A stretch of DNA of 64,000 bases from Hydra vulgaris (lineage: Eukaryota; Cnidaria; Hydrozoa; Anthoathecata; Hydridae), in the NCBI RefSeq assembly GCF_038396675.1, contig NC_088931.1, forward strand, positions 60,266,001 through 60,330,000. Direction: 5' to 3'. How positions within the stretch are numbered: position 1 is the stretch's first letter; every line of letters starts with the position of its first letter. The notes beneath the pieces are model-generated. The model ran no database searches and had not been told where the DNA came from. It saw only the letters and a program-made list of their open reading frames with translations. Below, piece after piece: positions 38,641-51,029 of the stretch. The position numbers were made by a program, and so were the translations under genes.

Positions 38641-40384
38641 CATATATACATATATAAATATATATATATATGTATGTATGTATGTATGTGAGTATGTATG
38701 TATGTATGTATGTATGTATGTATGTATGTATGTATGTATGTATGTATATATGTATGTATTTATGTATGTATGTATGTATGTATGTATGTATGTATGTATG
38801 TATGTATGTATGTATGTATGTATGTATGTATGTATGTATGTATGTATGTATGTATGTTTGTATGTATAGATATACTTTACACTCTAAAAAACAAAAACGA
38901 GAGAACTTTTAAAATAACCTAAATATCTAAAAACATCAAAACACTGGATGAAACTTGTCGCGCATAAGTCAAGATAGTTATGTTATTAATTTTATGATAT
39001 TAATATGCTCAAGATAGTTAGTCCTATTGTGTTGCAGATAGTTTAAAAAAAGTTATGGTCTAAAACTTGATAAAAAAATTTTTTAAGTCCATCATGCTAC
39101 CTCAGTAGGTGCTGCTGTGAAGACAAAAAAATAAATTTTTAGCCCATCCTGCTACTCCAGTAGATGCTGCTGTTAAAGCAGCATAAAAAAAAAAAAGCAG
39201 TTGCCATCTATCTTAGAGATTGTTATGTAAAGTATATACAAAATTAACAAAGTTAATCCACGCACATTAGAAAGACAAATTTCTTTTTTAAATTATGAAG
39301 ATGTATCAATCAATTGAGACTTTTTCAGAAATATTAAATCGGGGTAAAAGTTCTATGAGGTCTAATCATGCGAATAAAGTCCGGATATTTATTTTTTTGC
39401 CCTAAGAGCAAGGTTTAAATGAATTGTTTTTCTACAATTTATTCAAAAAACATTAAAGTAAAAAAATACAGGATAAGTATATAGCTGAACAAGTATAAAA
39501 ACCATTTTTTATAGGTAAGTGTGAATTAAACACCCTGGACCCGTATTTTACGGGTCACAACAGCTAGTAAGATAAAAAAACTCAGAAACAACTTTAATAG
39601 TTCATATGATAAAGTTATAAATATCTTTTTTTAAATCTTTAATTTTTCAATCAATGGAGTAACTATAAACTGTAAAGTAGGGGAATTTTTAGTCATTATT
39701 GCCTGATTTCAGTTTCCCTTATTTTTCTAAAAATTTTAGAAAAAACTTTAGATAATCAAAGTTTTAAACCCTTTATCTATATAAAACACCAAGTTTAATG
39801 ACAGTTATATCATTATGTTTGGTGCTGACGTTAATAAAATTGCAACATAGTTTAATGGTAGGAACAATGACCTGGTTTAAATAAAAAAATTAGCATTAAA
39901 AAAATTAGAATTTATAAATTATCATAAAGTAGTTACTTATACAGATTTTTATGATTCTACTTTGAATGTTGTATCATGCAAAGTTGTTAGTAGAAAAATT
40001 AACAGAAACAGTGTTAACACCACTTTTAACATTCAAAAGACTCAGGTTAAAATTTCTTAAAAGTTAAGTTGTTTTGCTTTTTTTATAGTAAGTTATTTAG
40101 CATTTTAAATGGTTTTTAAATGATTTTTTATTTTTACTCTGTGTAATCAATTTATATGAAATTTTTAAATCTTATAAGCGAACCCTGTGTCATAATCTGT
40201 GCCACGATCTCTGTCATGTATCTTCTGAAAGATTAAAAAAAGATTTTTGTTTGAGAAATATTTTCTCTTGAAAATAAATTACAATTCTAAAAAGTAAACA
40301 CTGGTTTTTGCTCGAGTGATAACTTAAAACTTCATTCTGGACAACAAGGTAACAATTTCAGCAAAATCTGCTAAAATTTAACAT
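38333..40384. other. start of PKD2 intron 4, repeats only
   Basis: No gene was seen. It contains the TA and TATG arrays at 38607-38866. Two diverged copies of an about 60-base motif (CATCATGCTACCTCAGTAGG and CATCCTGCTACTCCAGTAGA) lie near 39092 and 39146. A GACCCGTATTTTACGGGTC palindrome lies near 39538. Confidence 0.5.
38607..38866. repeat. (TA)n and (TATG)n microsatellites
   Basis: A short TA run (38607-38668) is followed by about 190 bases of TATG tetranucleotides, with a few single changes. Reading frames over it (repeating MYVC) are artefacts. Confidence 0.95.
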
Positions 40385-40770
40385 TCATTTTGGTTTACAT
40401 TTTCTCTACAGTTTTTGAAAATTTATTTTGGATTTTTGCTATAAATGAATGTGTAATAAGGTTGTTAACGCTGTCACATAAGAAATCATTAAACTCATCT
40501 AGTGGCAATGATTGTAACCGTAATGCCATACGGTCAGTACCCTGCCATTTCTTGAATGCTACATCTTCTTCTAGATTATATTCTATAAACTCAAGGACTA
40601 AACAACTTTTTAATGCTTGAATATCGGGGAATAGCTTACATCAATGCAGCATACACTTTGCGTTTTCAATAGAAAAAACAATTAAACTCATAAAATCCTT
40701 ACAACGTTTGTTCTATCTAATTGCTTCGAGTAAAAATTTTTTTGATGTATGCACACATTTATTGTGCATA
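40385..40770 (-). pseudogene. fragment of a repetitive invertebrate protein family (DUF-like, unnamed)
   Basis: The minus strand reads NKCVHTSKKFLLEAI, KDFMSLIVFSIENAKCMLH, FPDIQALKSCLVLEF and VAFKKWQGTDRMALRL, then VNNLITHSFIAKIQNKFSK, with two stops in one frame. I recall this order (SLIxCS..CMLH, W..TDR, THSFIAK) from a multi-copy family of uncharacterised cnidarian proteins. Function unknown; transposon origin is likely but not shown. Confidence 0.5.
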
Positions 40771-42139
40771 CCTGATGCATTAGTTGTAATACACCGCTCA
40801 ACATGGTTTCAGAGTACAAAATGTTGACTAACTGACCCTACTATTAAGAAAAAAAAATTTAATGCAATTCATTAAAATTGAGATTAGTAACATTTTTTGA
40901 ACATTTTGGTTTTTCTTAACACTAACAAATTTTTTTTTCCTGACATAATTCTTGAAAACTCATCATTTTAATAAAGTTAATTACTAACTATTTCTTGGCA
41001 ATTTTTTTCAGTTTTTTTTCAATGTAATGATAGAATCTCTTGCTCATTGTTAACATGTCTTGAAGTTCAAACAAGACACTCAGGCACTTAAAAGTAACTT
41101 GATATTATTTCAAATATCCGTGATTTTGGTGCAAGGGTTTACTACTAAACAATAAAGTTCTTGCATATGCTACATGATTTTTCTATGCTATATGATTTTT
41201 ATATGCTGTATGATTTTTAAAGATATCTTAACACAAACTTTCAAAACAGTTTTTGTTCTAAAAATATTCTTAGGTGTTAGGCATTTAACAATTAGAAATA
41301 AATAATAAAAACAAATTCAAATGCAACAAAACAATTTACGAAGTTTATAACCAAACATTTAAAAATCTCAAAAACATTTTTTTCATTATGGTCTAAATTC
41401 TATTTTAGAAATAAGTTATTACTATTAATTCATTTTTACTTAATAAAAAAATCTGGGGAGGAGAAGGAGGAGGTGGAACTTACCCCTTACCTTTGCCCTC
41501 TTCATATGCCCATGTCTATGAATATGTCTCATTGTAAAATAACACTATGTTAAAGTTTAAAAAAATTTTAATTGGTATAAAATTTAAGTTTTTAAAATTC
41601 TGAAAAGATTTTATTTTTGAGTGCATACTAATTTTTGAAACAAGGCATGAATCTAATTTTTTCAGTAGACCTAAGATAAAGTAATGATATACAATCACCA
41701 TTTTTGCAAGCAGTTTTGGGCGACAGTCTCCATTTTAATTCAAAAAATCAATAATTTACATGTCAATAATTAAATTAAAAAAAAATTGTTTAAACCAGGC
41801 ATTTCTTAGAAAAAAATCTATTTGGATTCCAAACTTTGGAAAAACTCTCTAAACTATTAGCAAGATGTAAAAGTTGCTTTGTTGTCTTTTCAGACAACCA
41901 CAAAAATATTATTATAAAAAATCAGAAATTATTTTAATTGACGATTTCTCAGCAGCACACGCATATTTTAAGCCAAAATATTTGCAGTCTTATTTATTTA
42001 ATATAGACTGCAAATGATGTAAAAATAAAGCAATATTGAGACTTAAGGGTGACATGGTCTGGATGATTTCATATGGAATGACACTGCGGTCTATATAAAG
42101 TAGTCAATAAAGCATTATTAAACTTTAATTTCAAAAGTT
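40771..42139. other. intronic AT-rich stretch without a gene
   Basis: No supported feature. An AGGAGAAGGAGGAGG purine run lies near 41457-41473. Confidence 0.5.
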
Positions 42140-43640
42140 GGTAGTAGAAGGTTCTTCCCTGGAATTCCCGACCGGAAATTCTCGTAAATTGTTTATATTT
42201 CATATTTCTCGTTACTCGGAAAAATTGCCATAATTTTCCGGGAAAAAGTCAAAATCAAAGAATTATTTGTGTATATATTTCATTATATTAGGATAATTAT
42301 TTATTCAAAACTAAAGTATATTTATGTCCACAAGGCTATTTAACATGTATAATCTGACTTTAGAAGTTACCTATAATATAGAAAAATGTAAAAAACCAAA
42401 TAATAATTTTTTTAATTAAACGTTTTTGAACTGTCCGAATAAACTATTGTAAGGGCTCGTCAACCAATGGATTAATAAGAAATATGTTTATTACACTAAT
42501 ACCAAGAAAAGAAACTTAAATGACGATCAAATTGCTGGTTCAAGTAACTGTGAGACAATCCCTGCAAAAGTGAGTTAGGCTCTCACATCATTATTTTCCA
42601 AGAAACAGTCCTCAGCAGAGACAGGCCAGACTTGCGGCCGTTAATGGATTTTTATTTCAAAGAATATGCAAAAGTGAGCTCATTCGTCAAGCATTGAGTG
42701 AAATACAATGTCATCTTCCAAAAGGTAAAAACAATGTGATGAAACTAATTTATAAATATTGTGCTATGGCAAAAAATGAATTTACTGTTAAAATATAATC
42801 ACAAAAAAAAAAGTGGAAAATTTAGTCGAACGTTTCATGAATCGACAAGTCTACGCAATCAAAGATATTTGAATATCAACATTAATTTCAATAAGTTATT
42901 TCTTAATCTACGACTGGTCAAAATTGAAGCTATACAGCTGAAGTAACAATAGACTTATTTAAAGAAAAACTTTCAAAGTTTGCAATTATCTCTTCAGATG
43001 TTGGTGCATCAACCACAGATGCTGCCGCAGTAATGATCAAATTTGGTATATTATCTGGTTTTATACACCAATTATGTTACAACCACGACATACACTAGGC
43101 TGTAATGGACGTTATTTATAAAAGAAATGAAAATGCTAATGTTCATCACATTGATTCTTTAGAAAATGGATCTTGATTTTTCAGTGATAACTCTATCGAA
43201 TCTGAAAATGATAATCTAAACGGTTTCACACTGCAAATATGTGAAAGAGAAGATATAAATGCGGTTTAACAAATGATTAGAAAAATAATTTAGTTTTTAA
43301 ACATCCTTCTAAAAGAAATTCCACTTTACAAGACTATGTAAAAGTAGAGCACGGAATTGAACTCAATTTACTGCCAGATTGTTGACCAGATGGAACAGCA
43401 TTGTGACAATGGTTGAAAGATTTTTAAAAGTGATGGACAAAATGAAAAAAGCATTACATGAATTGAACTTCCTAGAGCTATATAGCAATATTTATGTTTC
43501 AGTTATAAAAAATGTTCACAACGCTCTTTAACCAAATGCAAATTTGCTAACAGCTGATGCAATTTTAGATTTTTTGTTCGATTCCCTGCGTAACAACAAT
43601 GATAGCCATTCCAAAGGATTTTTTTTAGTCAATATATTTA
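42140..43640 (+). pseudogene. hAT transposase relic
   Basis: The plus strand shows ALSEIQCHLPKGKNNVMKLI, FSRTFHESTSLRNQRYLNIN with NLRLVKIEA, then after a frame change IISSDVGASTTDAAAVMIKF with HQLCYNHDIHXAVMDVIYKR. This is the second-aspartate and C-x2-H-like region of BED-type hAT proteins. Later NANLLTADAILDFLFDSL comes from the helical domain. In the first catalytic block, ESTS stands where DEWTS is usual. The dimerisation block was not found. A CCCGG/CCGGG-rich sequence near 42161-42245 may be a hAT terminus. Strongly decayed. Confidence 0.7.
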
Positions 43641-46600
43641 TATTTGATAAACATAGTTGTATAGAGATCAAAACAAACTTAGAAGTTAATTGGATTTTAT
43701 GTGATTTCTTGTAATTGAAAGTTATTGCATTTTTTTGTGCTGGAAAAACTGTTAAATTTTTGAAAAACGCCTTGTTTTTTAGTATGGAAGATTTCGCGTG
43801 AAATGGTTTGGTGTGAAATGGCACTGAAATAAAATAAAAAAGCACCAAAATCAACCCAAACGATACGCAAGGGAATAAAACATTATATACATAATTTCTA
43901 AACAAAATTTATAAATTTTTCTTAACCATTCTTTTAAAAAAAGATAAATAAATTCTTGATTTGAAAAGAGGAAAGGATATACTGGCATTTTTCACTGGAA
44001 ACCTTTTTAAATAGAAGTTATTTTTTTTAATAAACCGACCTTGAAGTTTTTAAACGCTGAGAACTTAAAAAGTATGTATGTCAAAAAGGTTCCCCATTTC
44101 ATTAGATTCCTTATCCTTTTTTCAATTTGTATGGACATTTTTCAAACAAATTTAATGTATTTTGGTACTTAAGAAATCTTACCTTCAAAAACTTTTGAAA
44201 AAACGTGTCCCGCGGGCATATTTTGAAATCCTATACAGGCTCAGAATAGGCAGAGATATGCGCAATCTGATTGGCTAATTTTGAAAGAGAGGCTTTAGCG
44301 CGTATGTTAAAATCATAACAAATGTCAAAAAGCTTACTGAATAATTAAAATGAAATTGAATAATCGCATAAAAAATCGAATAATAATAACAAAAAAAGTA
44401 TGATTTTTCTATCAAATTTGTACAATATAGTACTTATACTTTTACAAAACTTTGCAACTCAAAACATTGGTGATTTTTATAATATCTTATTAAAAACAAA
44501 GATTTAAAAAAGTAGTTTGTTTTCCTAATGGTTTTTATAACAAATTTTGATAAATTTTATGTTATGTTATCAATTTATTTTACATCAGATACTCCTGAAA
44601 GAATAAAAAAATCTAGAAAAATAATAAAATAAAATGTATTTCCAAATTATATGAATAATTTCATTACGTAATTTTTGGTATAACAAATAAAATCAAGTGT
44701 GCTTTTTTTGAATTTTTGTGAATACCTCTTATATAAAGATATAAAAAGATTTGATACTCTATGCTAGCTTGTAATATCAAAGCCTATATGTAACTGTACA
44801 AAAGAACTGTTCAGTAGAAAAACAAATATTACTTCTTTTGTTAAAATTTCAAATAGATTATTAATATACAATTTTCTTTTTACAAAAACTTGAACGTTTA
44901 ACTCTTTATAATTAACAAGTTGGTATAAAGATGCAGTATTGAGCATAGAAAAACCTCTGCTCCAGCCTGAAATTTACATTTCCATACTTTAATAACAGAC
45001 AACTAGTAGTCTCGTACAACTCCATTTAAACTTTGTATTGAGTATGTCTCTTAGAAAAGGGACATTACATTTGACGAGAAACACATTTAGAAATCTTTTC
45101 ACATTTGCAATTTAGCTTATACATATTTTTTTGATATAGTAAATTTATTACCTGATGGGCTAACTCTTAACGTACCACCTCTTAATGGAGAACCAAGGGT
45201 AGAAAAAAGAAAAATTGCACACTTGCAAATTTTTGTTTAATACTTCAACAGTTTATACTCATTTTATAATAAAAAAAACACATAGCATGGCAAATGACTT
45301 TGCTCTTTTTTTTTTTTTGAATTTTATTGTCTTTTCTTCATAACTCTTTATCCATTGATAAATGGAACTTCTTTTGTTAAATTTTCAAATAGAGTATTAA
45401 TATCCAATTGTCATTTTTTACATATAAGTTAATGTAGCCTGCCAAAGCATTTCTAAACCTTCAAAAAGTGTTAAATGGTTTAAGGACGAAGTTTTTTTAG
45501 AATTATGTAATAAAAAAAAACATATCAGTCTCCTCAAAACTAAGGTTGAAACAAAACATGAAAACAAATTCTCTTTAGAGTTCATATATTGACATGGAGC
45601 ATATAAGCTAGTTTTGCAGTCAGTATAAATTTACTTCTTTAAAAAACTCTAAGGTTCAACTCTTTATAATTAACATATAAATCAGTTTTTAAATAAAGTT
45701 CTTCACCAGTAGTCTGGTAAAACTGCATTTAATCTTTGTGTTTTATGTAAACATTATTTATTATTACAAACAATTAATATTTAAGTTTTAACCCATCCTA
45801 CCCAAAGTGTGAGGGGTGTAGAGCTTCCGAATAATACCCTCTTGCACTCTTTCCGCGCGTTTTTCCCTAAAACCTTTCTTTCTTTTAATACTAATTTGCA
45901 TGCATTTAGATATGAATATATTAAGTAATAATCTTGATATTGGGTCAGAGGGTGCACCTGAAGCCAAAAGGACTTCTGGCCTGCCAACCTTAAGTATCCA
46001 AATCTTATTTGATGGTACCCTGTTTGAATATATTAAAAATACAAATAAAAATTATAAATTTTGATTAAATAATAATACTTTCTTTAAAAAATCTACATTT
46101 TTCAATAGAATAGAGAGTTTTGTAGACGCCCCTCTAGCGCCCTTCGTACACACTTTGTATATATATATTGGCCTTTGTAAAACCTATCTTTTGATACGAA
46201 GTTGTATGCATTTTGATAAGAATTGACCAAGTTATGACGTTTTAAGTTAAAAACAAACCTCAAATTTGATCACAGTTTCTTCAAGAAATTCATATATCAA
46301 AAATTCGGTACTCAAAATGCCATAACTTTTTGTAAAATTGTTCAATTTTGATAATTTTTTAACACCTTTAGAATACTGAATTAAAAACCTTTCTAATGAT
46401 ATATAACTATCTAGTGTTTGATTACATTAAAAATTTCATATCACGTACCAAGCGATGGGAATTTTATCTGTTGTTCATTCAAAGAAATCTAAAAAAAAGT
46501 ATGTGCAAATTCGAAAAGATCTATAAATGTATTTCTCGTAAAATATAATGTCCTTGGCATTAAAGCTTACTCGAATACAAAGTTTATATGTAGTTGTATC

Positions 46601-47225
46601 GGACTACTGGTGGAGTACTTTGGCATACAAATTTTTCTTAAAAAAATTAAACCCAACTATATACAAAAAATTAATATACAAAAGGATTATATACAAGTAT
46701 CAACTTGATAAATATATACATACACACTATACATACACCTATCAATAAGTGTATATAAATTCAGCTAAGTGAATCTATATAAACTGATTAATAAGTATAT
46801 TTAAAGTTGTTAATAACTACATTCCTGAATCCTCTGCCATCCCTACTGCCACCGGGAGGTTTGTACTTAAAATAAGGCAGGTCTTTACCTCTATTCTGGA
46901 CCCATATGCAGAAAGCCCTTTTTGATTTATGCCCAGGTGACTCCGGCGCCAAACCAAGAAATCACTCCAAGACAAGCCTTTATTTGAAAAAAAAAATTAA
47001 ACGAGTGTTCGAAAAATTAAAATGAAAAACAAAAATTAAAACACAGTAAAAAACTTACCAAGGAGGTTTTGGTTTTCACTCTGGGTGCCAGATAGCAGTG
47101 ATGACATGTATGAAGCTGATAAATTTAATTTTTAAAATTTTTAATATGAAATAAGTTCAATAATAATTATAAAAAATATGTTTATTTAGTAAAATACTAT
47201 TTAAAAAAACAAATTTACAACATCA
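43641..47225. other. intronic AT-rich stretch without a recognised gene
   Basis: No supported gene in about 3.6 kb. The frames at 43528-43905, 44764-44946, 45781-45987 and 46548-46748 have no family signatures. A GC-richer block at 46835-46965 has no recognised content. Confidence 0.5.
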
Positions 47226-48620
47226 TTAAGATATATCTACCAAGTTCCTCTCTTTTGCGTCTCTTACCTCCTTTAGTGTCTCTGTAAAAGAAAGTGAGAA
47301 ATATCTTTTATATTGTCGCTTCAAGACAACTTGCACAGCATCAAGACAAGCAGAAGTCATTTTTTTAAGTTGGTTATCAATGAAGCTTATACGAGTATTA
47401 GCGGTTAGCAATGGAGCATATATTGATTTTAAAATATTATCGGCAAGAATATTCCCAAAAAAATATGTTCTTCTGCAAAACTAAGCAGCTGAATTAGATT
47501 TACAATTTGTAATTATTAGCAAAACTTTTCACTTACTGAATACCAGAAACATGATCAAAAGTTGCATCCTCAGCTAAAACATATAACTTTTTCATCCAAG
47601 ACTCAGTAAGGAGTTTTCCAAACAATATGCTCCTCTTAAAATTGCTTGCAAACTTTTACATTTTACTGTTCCAACAGTGAGGAAATATTTAAACTCTCAC
47701 TCTCAAGAGACTGTAATACTGAGTGACATGAAACTGCAGTTGTGTCAAGAAATTCAAATGTGTTCAAATGGCAGTTCAGCTCATTCAAATTCTTGCCCCA
47801 GGTTGCACAAACTTTGCTTATAGTATGATGGTTGACTGCAACTCTGTGCAACATTGTGTTAGATATATTTTCAATAATCAAGTTACGACAATCATCAAAG
47901 CTACTTTGGTAAAAATCTGAATAAAAAAAAGCCATATAATCAATTGAAGTGCATATATGAATTTTATAATCAAGTGCTGTTTCTCCTGGTCACTGATCTA
48001 GAGCAATAACGTCATTTATTTTTAGATGTTAAGTTAATGTTAATATTAATGTGGACACTTCCTTGTGTTGTACCATCAAACCCAAGAGTAAGATTGTTAT
48101 TATGCTTGCAAATCTAAAATACAGCCAAGTTTACGAGCCTTTTGCTCAACAGTACTTTGATGAGGAATATTATTAAAAATAACACCCACAAATCCTATTT
48201 TGCTCATAAGATATGGAATGTTACCTGTTGGTATATTACACAACAACATATTTTAAATTACAATTCTTATTTGTAATGATTTCTCATCTTCTAGCATAAT
48301 TACACTTCTTTCCTCCTAAATCTGGAGCAAATCATTCACCAAACTAGCAATTATCCTGTTACTTGTCAAAACAGCAGCATTATGCTTAGATTTGAGTTGC
48401 TTTAACTTATGCTTTTCATTTAATTTCAAAGCTTTTTTTTCAGCTTTAAAGTAACGAATCTGCTCACCATAATTTTATTTTTGTGTGTGAGTTTTTTCAG
48501 ATCTGGTATTTTTGCCCTTAAAGTTTTAATTATTTTTTATTTTTGTTTAACATTTTGACTTAGAACACATAATTGATTTGGCATGCTGTTTAATTTAGCT
48601 TTTAGTAGTGCTATATTGTT
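47226..48620 (-). pseudogene. transposase-like gene of an unnamed repetitive family
   Basis: On the minus strand, from about 48480, come a lysine-rich coiled-coil-like part (YFKAEKKALKLNEKHKLK), SNRIIASLVNDLLQ, PYLMSKIGFVGVIFNNIPHQ, STVEQKARKLGCILDLQA, and LGFDGTTQGSVHINININLT. The frame at 47935-47663 has YSDFYQSSFDDCRNLI, ENISNTMLHRVAVNHHTISK and WGKNLNELNCHL. Further pieces are ILFGKLLTESWMKKLYVLAE and, at 47411-47226, VVLKRQYKRYFSLSFTETLK. I recall these blocks from a multi-copy invertebrate family. The FDGTTQ and NTM-x2-RVAVNH motifs may be the acidic-site region of an RNase H-fold enzyme, but this is inference. Many frame breaks. Confidence 0.5.
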
Positions 48621-49400
48621 CCGAGGTTCTTTGTAAGAGTTAGCAAACCGAGTAGACAAGTAAGATAACCTAAATTTTAGATTTTGTTTTATAGGGCCAA
48701 AATTCTCTCTAAATATATGTTTAGATATGTCTCACTTGCTATAACATGCATATGCTGATGTTCCACTTTTCAAAGAAGATAAAACATTCGTGTTGGTGTA
48801 TGAAACATCTGAGGAGCCTGATAATAATACAATATTAGGCAAATTTGATATATGGCTTAAAAAAGGTTCATTGTTTAAGTCAAAAAACAGTTACTGTCCT
48901 CAGCCCTGTTAAAATTTTTAGCCCAATACAATGATTTATTTATGAGACTCCTAACCTGATTTTTACATGTTTTTATCTTAAAATATTTAGTGACTTGTTG
49001 AGATGTTTTGAGAAACGAATCAATATTTTTTGTAAATATTAAAAAAATATATCCATTTCTACAAACTGTATTACACTCTGTATTAGAGTCAATGCCTATT
49101 TGCGACAATTCAAAATTACTCAAATACTTTAGTCAAATACTTTTTGTATTCACCATAAAACATAAACTTCCTTTTCGGCCCCCAAGAGCTAGAAAGCTAG
49201 AAAAAAAGTTTAATTTTTATAAATAAAAAAAAAAACATATTTAAATAATGTTAAATATAATGACATTATAATTGCTAATTACATTACAAATATTTAGTAC
49301 AATTAAATAATCTATATCCAACATCATTATTGTTATTAATAGCACATTCTACCATTCCTCACTGCGAGTGTATCGCATTATTAAAGCTTAAAACAGTTAT
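48621..49400. other. AT-rich stretch, no supported gene
   Basis: The minus-strand frame at 48875-49123 (82 residues) has no recognised signature. Confidence 0.4.
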
Positions 49401-49722
49401 CTAATTGGAGTATAGTATCAAGGTGTCTGAGTATGCTTTTTTTCAATGAAATTTTGCAGGTAGTAAGAAAAAGGGGTTTTAAAGGTGAAAGAATTAATTA
49501 GAAAAATGAACCAGCTTTCCTTTAATAAATACTTGATGTCCAAACAACAACCACATTTTACCTAATTGGAGTATAGATTAAAGGTGCCTGAGTATGCTTG
49601 TTTTTCAATGAAATTTGGCAGGTAGTAAGAAAAAAAGTTATTAAAGTTGAGAGAATATATTACAAAAATGAACCACCATTCCTTCGATATATACTTGATG
49701 TCCAAAAAACAAGCAAATTTTA
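49401..49722 (+). repeat. 161-bp tandem duplication
   Basis: Two adjacent diverged copies (49401-49561 and 49562-49722) both start CTAATTGGAGTATAG. They share GAGTATGCTT, TTTCAATGAAATTT, GCAGGTAGTAAGAAAAA and ACTTGATGTCCAAA. Confidence 0.9.
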
Positions 49723-51029
49723 GACAACAATAAATTCATAATAAATAAAATTTTAACTCAAAGAAATAAATGCAAAACTAAAGTTCCATAATTCTAGTCA
49801 CAGAATTTGGCCGAAAAAACGGCTCCATAAAATCCGGATTTACGCGTACCTACCATCGCCAAGATAAATTTATTGAAACTTTCAAATTTTTACAAGTGAA
49901 AATTATTTTGTACAAATAGATTTAGATACCTTTTAAATGCTCTAAAGAGAACTAAAAAAAAATTAATAACACAAGTCTTGTATTGATAAACTTTGTTGAT
50001 TACTTTAAAAGTTATTTCCTTGTTTTGATTTTAATTATATTTTTCAACAAAAACGTACTTGCCTTTCTTTCAAAATCAGCGAGTCAGGTATCACCAATAT
50101 TCGCTCATTCACTGCATATTCACCAAACTTTCGTAAATCTTGCGTAGCTCAACTAAGGTTTCGGAAACCGTTAGTTCAGCGTTATTTTCGTAACTATTTG
50201 GTATTCACCAATGTTTCACATCATTTCCTTTAAGTTAGGGTTACACACGAGTTGCGCTGAACTTACGCAAAGAAATCAAAAAAACAACTTTAATAAACCG
50301 TAATTTTTCGTAATTTTTTAAAACAAATTTTTCTAATATTAAATTCATATAATTTCTAACAAATTTAAATTAGGAATTATTACTAATTAATATTTTTTAC
50401 AGCCTAACAAAATGATAATAACATTCTTAAAAAACTCTGCTATAAAAACTAAATTTGCTATAAACTGCTATAAAAATTAGGAAAATAATTTTAAGTAGAA
50501 AAGAGGAAGAGAGGGATTCATCATTTATTCATCTACAAAGAGGTTACAAAGGGCAGATAAATTTCGACAATTGTTTAATATGCAATTAATAAAAACTATA
50601 AAAACTTTCATTTTTTTCAATCATAAATATCACGTAAATAGTGATTTTTTAAAATTCAAATAATTAAAAATTTGTATACTAATTTGACATAACAATTTGC
50701 ATGATCATTAGTGTGATAACAAAAAAAATTTTTTTTATGAAACCACTTGCAATCGAGAAAAGTTTATGAGTAATTGAAGAATATAAATTGCATTTTTGAT
50801 TTTTTCAAAAAAAAAGTCACCCCCCCCCCCTCTTCGGAAATAAAAAGTGAAAAAATATTTTTTTTTTTTTAAATGACATGTGTTTTTTGCTTTATTCAAA
50901 AGAGTAATAGTAATAACTAAGCAACTTTTATTAATAAATAAGATAGAGAACAGCCAGCAATTTGTCCAAAATGTACAAGAAATATTTAAAAAATAGTTTT
51001 TGCTATGAACTTCAGGTTCAAAAATTAAA
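49723..51029. other. AT-rich stretch, no gene
   Basis: No gene was seen. A C12 run (about 50819-50830) and a T13 run near 50857 are present. Confidence 0.5.

Noticed and set aside
38603..38922. Open frames repeating MYVC
   Set aside because: Translation of the (TATG)n microsatellite.
43528..43905. 125-residue minus-strand frame
   Set aside because: Partly opposite the hAT relic and otherwise low-complexity; no signature.
45781..45987. 68-residue minus-strand frame
   Set aside because: No family pattern; the GC content of the block alone is not evidence for a gene.
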